DNA of 64,000 nt from Zoogloea sp041914405 (GTDB lineage Bacteria; Pseudomonadota; Gammaproteobacteria; Burkholderiales; Rhodocyclaceae): positions 62,001 to 126,000 of the forward strand of contig NZ_JAYSDK010000007.1 of assembly GCF_041914405.1 (NCBI RefSeq), in the 5' to 3' direction. Both the position numbers and the translations under genes were made by a program. Of this stretch, positions 55,401-62,288 are shown in pieces. A model generated the notes under the pieces. The model worked only from the letters and a program-made list of their open reading frames with translations, had not been told where the DNA came from and did no database searches. How positions within the stretch are numbered: position 1 is the first letter of the stretch; every line of letters starts with the position of its first letter.

Positions 55401-56779
55401 GCATCGAGATCGAGGAAACCAACGTCGATGGGCGCAGCGGCGAGGCCCACAGCTACATCTCGATCAAGCTGCCGTTGCGCCGGGAGGACGGCCGCATCTA
55501 CGCCCTGTGCGGTATCTCCACCGACATCACCGAGCGCAAGTGCGCCGAGCAGGAACTACAGCGCTACCGCCAGAACCTGGAGAGTACCGTTGCCGCGCGC
55601 ACCCGCGAGTTGCTGCAGGCCAAGGAGGCGGCTGAATCCGCCAACCGGGCCAAGAGCGCCTTCCTGGCCAACATGAGCCATGAGATCCGCACGCCCCTTA
55701 ACGCGGTGCTCGGCATGGCGCGCATCATGCAGCGGGAGGGTGTCAGCCCGACCCAGGCTGAGCAGCTCGGCAAGATCGACAGCGCCGCCCAGCACCTGCT
55801 CGGCGTCATCAACGACATCCTCGATCTGTCGAAGATCGAGGCCGAGAAGTTCATTCTCGAAGAAGGGGAGTTCGCGCTGGACGGGGTGGCCGCCAATGTC
55901 GCCTCGATGGTCCACGACCGGACCACGGCCAAGGGGCTGCGCCTCGTCGTCGAGGCGGAGAGCCTGCCCTGCCTGGTGCGGGGGGATTCGACCCGCTTCA
56001 CCCAGGCCCTGCTCAACCTGGTCAGCAATGCGGTCAAGTTTACCGAGGCCGGCACCATCCTGATCAGCCTGCGGGTCGAGGCGCGCCAGGGCAATGCGCT
56101 GCAGGTGCGGGCCGAGGTGCGCGACAGTGGCATCGGCATCCCGCGGGACGTGCTGGGCAAGCTCTTCCGTCCCTTCGAGCAGGGGGACACCTCGACCACC
56201 CGCAGGTACGGCGGCACTGGTCTAGGGCTGGCGATCACCCGCCGGCTCGCCGAACTGATGGGGGGCGAGGCTGGCGTCGCCAGCGATGTGGGGGTGGGCA
56301 GCACCTTCTGGTTCACCGCCTGGCTCGGCGTCGGGCGCTCCATCCAGCACGGCCTGCCCGAAGTGGACAACGGCGGCAGCGCGGAGAGCGTGCTGAACAC
56401 GGAATATGCCGGTGCGCACATCCTGCTGGTGGAGGACGAGCCGGTGAACCAGGAGGTCGCCAAGCTGTTCCTCTTTGATGCCGGGCTGGACGTCGCCGTG
56501 GCCGGCAACGGCGCGGTGGCGGTGGAAATGGCCGCCGGCTCCTCCTTCGACCTGATCCTGATGGACATGCAGATGCCCGAAATGGACGGCCTCGAGGCGA
56601 CCCGCCGGATCCGCGCGCTGCCCGCCTACCGGCAGGTACCGATCATCGCGATGACTGCCAACGCCTTTGCCGAAGACCGCGCCCAATGCATGGCCGCCGG
56701 CATGGACGATTTCCTCTCCAAGCCTGTCGATCCCGACCGCCTGTTCTCGACCATTCTGCGCTGGCTGCGGCGGCGCTAA
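52487..56779 (+). CDS. CheR-coiled coil-four PAS-hybrid histidine kinase-REC fusion
   Basis: A protein of about 1430 residues. Residues about 10-275 form a CheR methyltransferase (SAM motif ACASGEEAYSIAIL, FRDAEVFDEL, VSCRNVLIYF), without the CheB part that usually precedes it. A heptad coiled coil made of NEELQAS-type repeats (about 440-515) leads to four PAS domains (starting near 530, 640, 770, 895). Next come HisKA with His1065 (MSHEIRTPLN), HATPase (NLVSNAVKF, GGTGLGLAI) and a C-terminal receiver with Asp about 1360 (MDMQMPEMDG). The start is uncertain: 52433 and 52466 are in-frame ATGs; 52487 best matches the family N-terminus. Confidence 0.93.
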   Translation: MTSSPDRSCDGEADAFHALLELASRETGVDLERYKEGTLRRHAERRCRMLGFATFAQYLAHAQAHPDELARLQHGCMVSVSTFFRDAEVFDELAQSLRQRLAGQPAGVPLRAWVPACASGEEAYSIAILLAEIVEVLAEPRQVRIFATDIDQEALEFARLGSYAAAELEGMSHERLARWFVPDGEGWRVGKALRELCVFSLHDLTGHPPFIRMDLVSCRNVLIYFKPAQQAELIRNFHFALNPGGLLFLGKAESIGGAPELFEPVDLAGKLYRRNDGPGRASGAVFHHGVSERVGRVLPRQHARPQRELLAEQARDLMVAAYGPPGVLVDAGFEPLHFFGASRRYFSLPVASADFSVFALVLPELRGELKALGLRMRQDGADVLRGVGAQVRIGDETLQVRPVLRRVPVVEGVPSGCVLISFEETPVRPAPLAYDGAGGLASAEAAEEIARLRQELADTREHLQAVIEELETSNEELQALNEEIQASSEELQASNEELQASNEELTTLNEALRLKSLEYVQLNTTLTNIQDSIRSSLVVVDRDGRVTRFNALAGRVFGLLPADIGQFLYGVPCHLDLPLLRQWVSGVVAGGGALVEHVRQRDEHYLVQVDPCLDESGGIAGAVLTFTDISDLRRAEDAQALSEARFRQVWDSSVEGLLVVRPDGEMLLVNPALAHMFGYTEGELLGQPVDMLVPDVVRAAHRTHRERYHLAPEQAQVLMARRSLRGCRKDGSEFAIELSLSSLNIDGVAHVLASISDVTERSLAEELLKASERRLRLALDAARAGSWEWFVASNNNFWSDELWALYGLEPQSVTPSYEAWQQIVHPADRVPLKALVADASARGERFEAEWRVNLPDDQPPRWLLSIGQPVRDDEGRVRSYIGIVIDVSARRLAEEKRRDSDAMLATILDNVGAYIYIKDTEYRYTYANRAVCGLFGVGREEVCGHTDEVYFDAPTARSLRDNDRRVIEGGERIEIEETNVDGRSGEAHSYISIKLPLRREDGRIYALCGISTDITERKCAEQELQRYRQNLESTVAARTRELLQAKEAAESANRAKSAFLANMSHEIRTPLNAVLGMARIMQREGVSPTQAEQLGKIDSAAQHLLGVINDILDLSKIEAEKFILEEGEFALDGVAANVASMVHDRTTAKGLRLVVEAESLPCLVRGDSTRFTQALLNLVSNAVKFTEAGTILISLRVEARQGNALQVRAEVRDSGIGIPRDVLGKLFRPFEQGDTSTTRRYGGTGLGLAITRRLAELMGGEAGVASDVGVGSTFWFTAWLGVGRSIQHGLPEVDNGGSAESVLNTEYAGAHILLVEDEPVNQEVAKLFLFDAGLDVAVAGNGAVAVEMAAGSSFDLILMDMQMPEMDGLEATRRIRALPAYRQVPIIAMTANAFAEDRAQCMAAGMDDFLSKPVDPDRLFSTILRWLRRR

Positions 56780-56835
56780 CACCCGGCCGTTCGCGCTCAT
56801 CGCGCCGGTTTTGCGCGTTTTGGAGATGTCCTGCC

Positions 56836-56861
56836 GTAGGGGCGAATGAATTCGCCCCTAC
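56836..56861. repeat. 26-bp solo REP-like palindrome, copy C
   Basis: GTAGGGGCGAA-TGAA-TTCGCCCCTAC is a perfect 11-bp stem with a 4-nt loop and the same core as the 67-bp copies, here alone. It lies between the convergent stop codons of the large kinase and the Nudix gene. Confidence 0.85.
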
Positions 56862-56896
56862 AGGCCCAGCCTGAAAAGGTTGCCTTGCCGTGAAGC

Positions 56897-57337
56897 TCAG
56901 TGCTTGAGCTTGTCGAGCAGGCCGCGCTTGATCGCCGTGGTGGTCGGCCGGTTGAACTTCTCGGGCAGGCTGCCGGGCTTGAACCAGCGGAAGTTCGAAT
57001 GCTCCCGGTTTAGGCGCGGGGCGATCTCCCGGCTGACGCGCAGCAGGTAGTAATGCATGTCCCGGTCGGCCATGTCGCCGCTGATCGACGACACGCGCCC
57101 GAGCTTGATCAGCTGTTTCTCTTTCACCCGCAGGCCGGCTTCCTCCACCAACTCGCGCATCAGCGCCTTGCGCGGCGCCTCGCCACGATCGACGCGGCCA
57201 CCGAAGAAATTCCACAGCCCGGAGTTATTAACGACCTCGGAACGCTTGCCGAGCAGGAACTTGCCTGTTTCGATGCACTGGATGATGGCCCAGGCGCCGG
57301 TTTTGGCGGACGAGGGCTTCACGCGGTCTTTGGCCAT
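56897..57337 (-). CDS. Nudix hydrolase
   Basis: This 146-residue protein has a full Nudix box, G-x5-E-x7-REUxEExGU, seen as GGRVDRGEAPRKALMRELVEEAGL (split: Gly-Arg start, Glu in REL-VEE). It cleaves nucleoside diphosphate derivatives; substrate unknown. Convergent with the large kinase. Between it and the next gene are 169 nt without a recognised gene. Confidence 0.9.
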   Translation of the reverse strand: MAKDRVKPSSAKTGAWAIIQCIETGKFLLGKRSEVVNNSGLWNFFGGRVDRGEAPRKALMRELVEEAGLRVKEKQLIKLGRVSSISGDMADRDMHYYLLRVSREIAPRLNREHSNFRWFKPGSLPEKFNRPTTTAIKRGLLDKLKH

Positions 57338-57506
57338 GACTGTCGAGGCTGCGCTGATGGATCAGGGGTAATACGAATATCTTATAACGAGTCAGGGTTT
57401 CCTTTATGTGACGGTTTTGCGTCACCGCCTGGCAATCGCCGCGGAGAGAGCCAATCGGAGCACACAGGCACGGCCTGAACAGCGCCTTATCCTGGTGACG
57501 ACTTTT

Positions 57507-59084
57507 TCAGACCCTGAAGCGTGCCACCTCGGCCTGCAGATCCTGGGCCAGGCGTTCCAGTTGCAGCGCTGCCGACGACACCTCCGAGGCCGATGAGCGG
57601 CTGGCGTCGGTCATCTGCGCAATGCGCTCCACGTTCTTGGCGATCTCCGCGCCGGCGATGCGCTGTTCCCGCAGCGCTGTGGAAATGTCGGTCACCGCGC
57701 CCAGCACGCCCTGCGAGCCGTCGCTGATCTGCTGCATCGATGCTCCCGCCGCCTCGATCTGGCGCACGCTGTCGGTCACGAACTCGTTGCCCTTCTGCAT
57801 CACTGCGGATGCCGCTTCCGTGCTGTGCTGGACCGACGCCACCATGCTGGTGATGTCCTGGGCCGAGCTGGTCGTCCGCTCGGCCAGCTTGCGCACCTCG
57901 TCGGCGACGACTGCAAAGCCGCGCCCCTGTTCCCCGGCCCGGGCCGCCTCGATGGCCGCGTTCAGCGCCAGCAGGTTGGTCTGGTCGGCCACGTCCTTGA
58001 TCACCTGCACGATGCTGCTGATGTCCAGCGCCTGCTGGCCGAGAGCCTGCATCTGGCCTGTCGCGTCATTCACCACCTGGGCAACCCGCTGAATCTCGGT
58101 GATGGCTTTCTGGACGTCCTGGCCACCCTGGCGCGACAGCGCCCCCGACTGCTGGGCCCTTTCCTCCGCCTGGGTGGCGTTGTCCGCCACCTGGTCGATG
58201 CTCACCGAAAACTCCTCCACCGAGGCCGCCACCGAGGAGGTCGCGTCGCTCTGCTGGTTGGACGTCTGCAAGACCCCGTTGGCCGCCGCAGTCAGCTGGG
58301 CGGAAGCACTGGAAAGCCGGTGGGAGCGGTCCCGCGTGCGTTCGACGATGGACTGCAGTTCGGCGACGAAGGCATTCACGCTGGCCGCCACCTCGTCCAG
58401 CTCATCCTGGCCCCGGTTGGGCAGGCGCTGGGTCAGATCGCCCTGACTCAGCGGCGCCAGCTGCCGCAGCATTCCCTGCAGGGCGGATTGCAGGGACAGG
58501 GATACGCCGAGAACCACCAGGGTGGTCATCACGATGCCCACCGCCAGCAGGCCGATGACGATCCAGAACACCTTGGACGACACTGCCCGCGCCTCTTCCA
58601 CGCCCTTGGCCGACTCCTCCCGCCGCTGGGCGATGAATCCGTCCAGATCCGCCTGGAAGGGCTTGAACTGCTGGTTGTATACCTGCAGCAGCGCCTCGTT
58701 GGCGACCTTCGGATTGTCCGCGGCCGTGGCGATCAGCTTGAGTGAGCTGTCCCGATACTGTTCCCAGCGTTTCAGGATCCCGACCAGCGCCTCGCGGACC
58801 TCGGCCCGGCGGATCACCGCCACCGCATGCTGGCCGTTGCGCTCGATGTTCTGTGATGAGGCGCTGAAGATCTCCTTCGTCTCCGCGAGCGCGGGGTCGA
58901 GCATGACGGTTGCCGCCGCGCTGGCCTTCACTTCCAGCAGGTCGGCCACGTAGTTCTCGCGCCGGTGGGCCGTGTCTTCGGTGCTCTGGATGGCATTCAG
59001 CCCCCAGATGGTGGTGGCCGCAATGATCAGCAGTCCCGTTACCGTGATGCCGCCAAGGGCCCTGAGTTTGGTCCGTATTTTCAT
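57507..59084 (-). CDS. Methyl-accepting chemotaxis protein
   Basis: This 525-residue protein has TM1 (residues 9-30), a roughly 150-residue periplasmic four-helix ligand domain, TM2 (about 174-198), HAMP, and the cytoplasmic signalling hairpin with tip VADQTNLLALNAAIEAARAGEQGRGFAVVADEVRKLAERT. No C-terminal CheR-docking pentapeptide is visible. It senses unknown ligands and signals to CheA. ATG 59084 is chosen because it gives a normal N-terminal TM. Confidence 0.93.
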   Translation of the reverse strand: MKIRTKLRALGGITVTGLLIIAATTIWGLNAIQSTEDTAHRRENYVADLLEVKASAAATVMLDPALAETKEIFSASSQNIERNGQHAVAVIRRAEVREALVGILKRWEQYRDSSLKLIATAADNPKVANEALLQVYNQQFKPFQADLDGFIAQRREESAKGVEEARAVSSKVFWIVIGLLAVGIVMTTLVVLGVSLSLQSALQGMLRQLAPLSQGDLTQRLPNRGQDELDEVAASVNAFVAELQSIVERTRDRSHRLSSASAQLTAAANGVLQTSNQQSDATSSVAASVEEFSVSIDQVADNATQAEERAQQSGALSRQGGQDVQKAITEIQRVAQVVNDATGQMQALGQQALDISSIVQVIKDVADQTNLLALNAAIEAARAGEQGRGFAVVADEVRKLAERTTSSAQDITSMVASVQHSTEAASAVMQKGNEFVTDSVRQIEAAGASMQQISDGSQGVLGAVTDISTALREQRIAGAEIAKNVERIAQMTDASRSSASEVSSAALQLERLAQDLQAEVARFRV

Positions 59085-59211
59085 GAGACGCCCCCCCTGA
59101 AACAAGAAGAAAATGAATCTGCCATGGAGCATGTCGTGTGAGTATGGACTTAGTTCGGGGCACGCGTCTCGAAAAGCGCCAGGCCCGCCCGGACAGACCT
59201 CCGCATGGCGG

Positions 59212-59907
59212 TCAGAACAGCCTGTCGGGCGTGTAGCGGATGCCAAAGGATAGCCAATGGTTCTTGCCCGGCCCGGCCAGTTGTTGCCCGGTCGTAGCAT
59301 CGACTTGGAACAGATCGGGGATCACCGAATAGCGGACCCCCATCTGCCCATAAGCCATGCCGTGGTTGTCGCCGTAGGTCTCGGCAATGCCGAGCAGCCC
59401 GGGCTGCAGGCTGAACTCGCCGCCGATCCCCCAGGACGCACTGCTGCGCCCAGAGGCCCTGTCCTTCAGCCAGCCCAGATTGGCATGGACAACGACCCGG
59501 TCGTCATGCAGGGAAAGGGAAGCCGGGACATAGGCGTAGGTATTGCCCAGCAGGTTCGGGCCGGGGTTGATCTCCGGATGGCGGATGGTACCCGCCGCCA
59601 GGCCCCAGCCCCAGCCGTTGGTTTCCAGCGGGCGGAACAAGGTCTTGGCCTGGAACACAAAATCCCGCGTTGGCGATTCGCCGTCGTACTTTGCCCGCCC
59701 GCCGCCAAAGGTAAATTCCAAGTTCCCGGTCGGATTGCAGGCCGGCAGTGCCCAGAGCTCCCGGCCATCCGGGTAAATGCGCGTCCAGCTCTCGAACTGG
59801 CAACTCCCGCCGGTGGTCAGGCGTGCATCATCCGTGACGAACGGGCGGGCAGCGAAGACGCAGGACGGAAAGATCAGGGTCACAGAGGCCAGGACTGCGG
59901 ATTTCAT
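59212..59907 (-). CDS. Predicted outer-membrane beta-barrel protein
   Basis: This 231-residue protein has a signal peptide (MKSAVLASVTLIFPSCVFAA) and a mature chain of amphipathic strands rich in Gly, Trp and Asp turns, ending FGIRYTPDRLF with a terminal aromatic residue, as barrels do. The pattern is similar to transporter/MetA-type barrels like the one at 4003-4869. Function unknown. 159 nt separate it from the divergent phosphatase gene. Confidence 0.72.
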   Translation of the reverse strand: MKSAVLASVTLIFPSCVFAARPFVTDDARLTTGGSCQFESWTRIYPDGRELWALPACNPTGNLEFTFGGGRAKYDGESPTRDFVFQAKTLFRPLETNGWGWGLAAGTIRHPEINPGPNLLGNTYAYVPASLSLHDDRVVVHANLGWLKDRASGRSSASWGIGGEFSLQPGLLGIAETYGDNHGMAYGQMGVRYSVIPDLFQVDATTGQQLAGPGKNHWLSFGIRYTPDRLF

Positions 59908-60066
59908 CCCGGCATTCTATTGGGTGGAGGTGGCACCCATATTTCCTGACGCTTTTCTCGTCTGCCCCTGGCCCCCTGTCCTTTGCGGCAAAAATCCCGG
60001 AAGATCGCCCCTCTTGAATCGCCCCACCCCATTCCGGCGGCGGGGTTGCCATTGGGGCCCACTCAC

Positions 60067-60723
60067 ATGAAGTTCGTTCGAACCGTTGCCGCGCGCAGTG
60101 CGCTGCGGGGCCTGGCGCTGGCCTGCGGGCTGTCGGCTGCGCCTGCCTTTGCGGACATGACCATCGTGATCCTGCGCCACGGCGAGAAGCCCGCCGACGG
60201 GCTGGGCCAGCTCACCTGCCAGGGGCTCAACCGCTCGCTGGCGCTGGCGCCGTTGCTGCTGTCGCGCTTCGGCGCGCCGGATGGGGTGTATGCGCCCAAT
60301 CCGGGGGTGCTGAAGAAGGACAAGGGCGTGCCCTTCAACTATGTGCGTCCGCTGGCCACCATCGAGCCGCTGGCGATCCGCGCCGGCAAGCCGGTCACCC
60401 TCGGCGGCGGCATGGAGGACATCAAGCCGCTGGTGCACCAGGTGCTGGCCAAGGAGGCGGGCACCCATGTGATCGCCTGGGAGCACCACTGGGGCGAATC
60501 CCTGGCGCGCCTGTTCCTCAAGACCCTCGGCGCCGACCCCAAGGCGGTGCCCAAGTGGGCCGACGACGATTACGACAGCCTCTACGTGATCCGCGTGCAG
60601 CAGACCAGGCACGACGCGCCGGTGGCCCGTTTCAGTGTTGAAAAGCAGGGTCTGGACGGGCTGCCCGAGGGCTGCGCGGTGCTGGCGCCCGCTGCCACCG
60701 TGGCACCGCCTGTTGTCGAGTGA
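60067..60723 (+). CDS. Exported histidine-phosphatase-superfamily protein
   Basis: This 218-residue protein has a signal peptide (MKFVRTVAARSALRGLALAC) and the branch-2-type phosphatase motif ILRHGEKP (Arg-His-Gly, His as nucleophile). The second His motif may be AWEHHWGE. The substrate is unknown. It precedes the DUF4337 gene by 48 nt, perhaps in one transcript. Confidence 0.8.
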   Translation: MKFVRTVAARSALRGLALACGLSAAPAFADMTIVILRHGEKPADGLGQLTCQGLNRSLALAPLLLSRFGAPDGVYAPNPGVLKKDKGVPFNYVRPLATIEPLAIRAGKPVTLGGGMEDIKPLVHQVLAKEAGTHVIAWEHHWGESLARLFLKTLGADPKAVPKWADDDYDSLYVIRVQQTRHDAPVARFSVEKQGLDGLPEGCAVLAPAATVAPPVVE

Positions 60724-60771
60724 AGGCGGCGTGATCCACCGCCGGTATTTGCAGCAAGGAAAGCTGGAAGC

Positions 60772-61302
60772 ATGAGCGAAGAAAAGAAGGAGCCGTGGCT
60801 CAACGGCATGTCCCTGGCCACCGTGGTGCTGGCCGTGTGCGCAACCCTGTCCACCTTCAAAGGCGGGTCGTTCTCGACCCAGGGGGTGGTCAACCAGGCG
60901 CTGGCCTCGGACCAGTGGGCTTTCTACCAGGCCAAGAGCACCAAGCAGCATCTTTTTGAAGCGCAGGTGGAGCAGTTCCGCCTGCAGGCCATGGCCCTGC
61001 CGCCGGACAACCCGGCGGTGCCCGCCTACCAGCAGAAGATCGCCGAGTACCAGAAGGAGATCGAGCGCTACAAGCAGGAGAAGAAGGACATCGAAGCCAA
61101 GGCCCGCGGCTTCGAGGCCCTGCGCGACGAGGCCAAACTCCACGGCCGCCCCTTCGGCCTGGCGGTGATCTTCCTGCAGGTGGCGATCCTGCTCAATTCG
61201 GTGGCTGGCCTGGTCAAGGCCAAGCGGGTGTGGTGGACGGCGATCCCGATCGGGCTGGTGGGGGTGGCGCTGTTTGCGGATGGGTTCCTGGGGTTCCTGT
61301 AA
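60772..61302 (+). CDS. DUF4337 membrane protein
   Basis: This 176-residue protein has a first helix near residues 13-30 (NGMSLATVVLAVCATLSTF), a long charged coiled coil (about 80-118, AEYQKEIERYKQEKKDIEAK) and two C-terminal helices (about 127-175). This is the DUF4337 pattern, with the DQWAFYQAKSTKQHLFE signature. Function unknown. Confidence 0.85.
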   Translation: MSEEKKEPWLNGMSLATVVLAVCATLSTFKGGSFSTQGVVNQALASDQWAFYQAKSTKQHLFEAQVEQFRLQAMALPPDNPAVPAYQQKIAEYQKEIERYKQEKKDIEAKARGFEALRDEAKLHGRPFGLAVIFLQVAILLNSVAGLVKAKRVWWTAIPIGLVGVALFADGFLGFL

Positions 61303-61377
61303 GCGCCCTTGGTTCCCGCTGGCGGCGTCCCCGGCTGGGGCGGCGATGAGCGCGTCGCCAACGATGCTTGCTGGGTA

Positions 61378-62151
61378 TCAGAGGCCTGCCGCCAGCAGCG
61401 CGACGGCAGCGGTGAAGTCATCCACCACGGCAGCCGGGCGGTGGGTGGGGTGCTGCTCGTCGCTGGGGCGGAACTTGCCGGTGCGCACCAGGATGCCGGG
61501 AATGCCGGCGGCCTGGGCGCCGCCGATGTCGTCGGCCAGGTCGTCGCCGATCAGCACGGCGTCGGCGGGGGCCACGCCGAGTTCGTCGAGGGCGCTGTGG
61601 AAGAAGGGCGCGGCGGGCTTGCCGACTACTTCGGCCTGGCGTCCGCTGCTGTATTCCAGGCCGCTGACGAAGGCGCCCATGTCGAGGGTCAGGCCGTCCT
61701 GTCCCATGAAGTAGCGGTTGCGGGCCATCACGATGAAGGGCAGGCCCTGCATCAGCAGGCGGAAGACGGTGTTCAGCGCGGCGTATTCGAAGTCCGGGCC
61801 GGCGTCGCCGATCACCACCGCGTCAGGCGTGGCGTGGCTCGCGCCGATCTCGTCGGCGATGTCCGGGTGGACCAGATAGTGGGGATGCAGGCCGCGCTGC
61901 TCCACCAGCCGGCGGGTGGCCAGCACGGCGGTCTGGATCTCGTCGGGGGCGATGTCGAAGCCCATCTTGTTCAGGCTGGCGACGATGCGCCTGCGCGGGC
62001 TGCGCGTGGTGTTGGTGAGGAAGCGTAGCGGCAGGCCGAGGCCGCGCAGAGCCTTGAGGGCGTCGACCGCGCCGGGGATGGCCTGGTCGTCGATGTGCAG
62101 CACGCCGGCCAGGTCGATCAGCACGGCGCGGGGGGCGGTGGGCAGGGGCAT
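61378..62151 (-). CDS. HAD-IIA hydrolase, LHPP-like
   Basis: This 257-residue HAD phosphatase has motif I DLAGVLH (nucleophile Asp), motif II TNTTR, and motif IV LIGDDLADDIGGAQAAG. The DxAGVL/NTT pattern matches the LHPP (phospholysine/phosphohistidine pyrophosphate phosphatase) subgroup TIGR01458. Substrate unproven. Just after it on the plus coordinate side is REP copy D. Confidence 0.88.
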   Translation of the reverse strand: MPLPTAPRAVLIDLAGVLHIDDQAIPGAVDALKALRGLGLPLRFLTNTTRSPRRRIVASLNKMGFDIAPDEIQTAVLATRRLVEQRGLHPHYLVHPDIADEIGASHATPDAVVIGDAGPDFEYAALNTVFRLLMQGLPFIVMARNRYFMGQDGLTLDMGAFVSGLEYSSGRQAEVVGKPAAPFFHSALDELGVAPADAVLIGDDLADDIGGAQAAGIPGILVRTGKFRPSDEQHPTHRPAAVVDDFTAAVALLAAGL

Positions 62152-62208
62152 GGATGTTTTTCAGGCCGGGGCCAGTGGCGGAAACGGGTTCAGTAGAGAC
62201 AACAGGCT

Positions 62209-62275
62209 GTAGGGGCGAAATAAATCGCCCGCCGCGCGGGGCGCAATCACCGCGGGCGAATGAATTCGCCCCCAC
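62209..62275. repeat. 67-bp REP-like paired palindrome, copy D
   Basis: Arms 62209-62230 (diverged, GAAATAAATCGCCC) and 62254-62275 (core GGGCGAATGAATTCGCCC) with a 23-nt spacer, the same 67-bp length as copies A and B. It lies between the HAD gene start and the kinase stop at 62289. Confidence 0.85.
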
Positions 62276-62288
62276 AGAAGCCCCTGCG

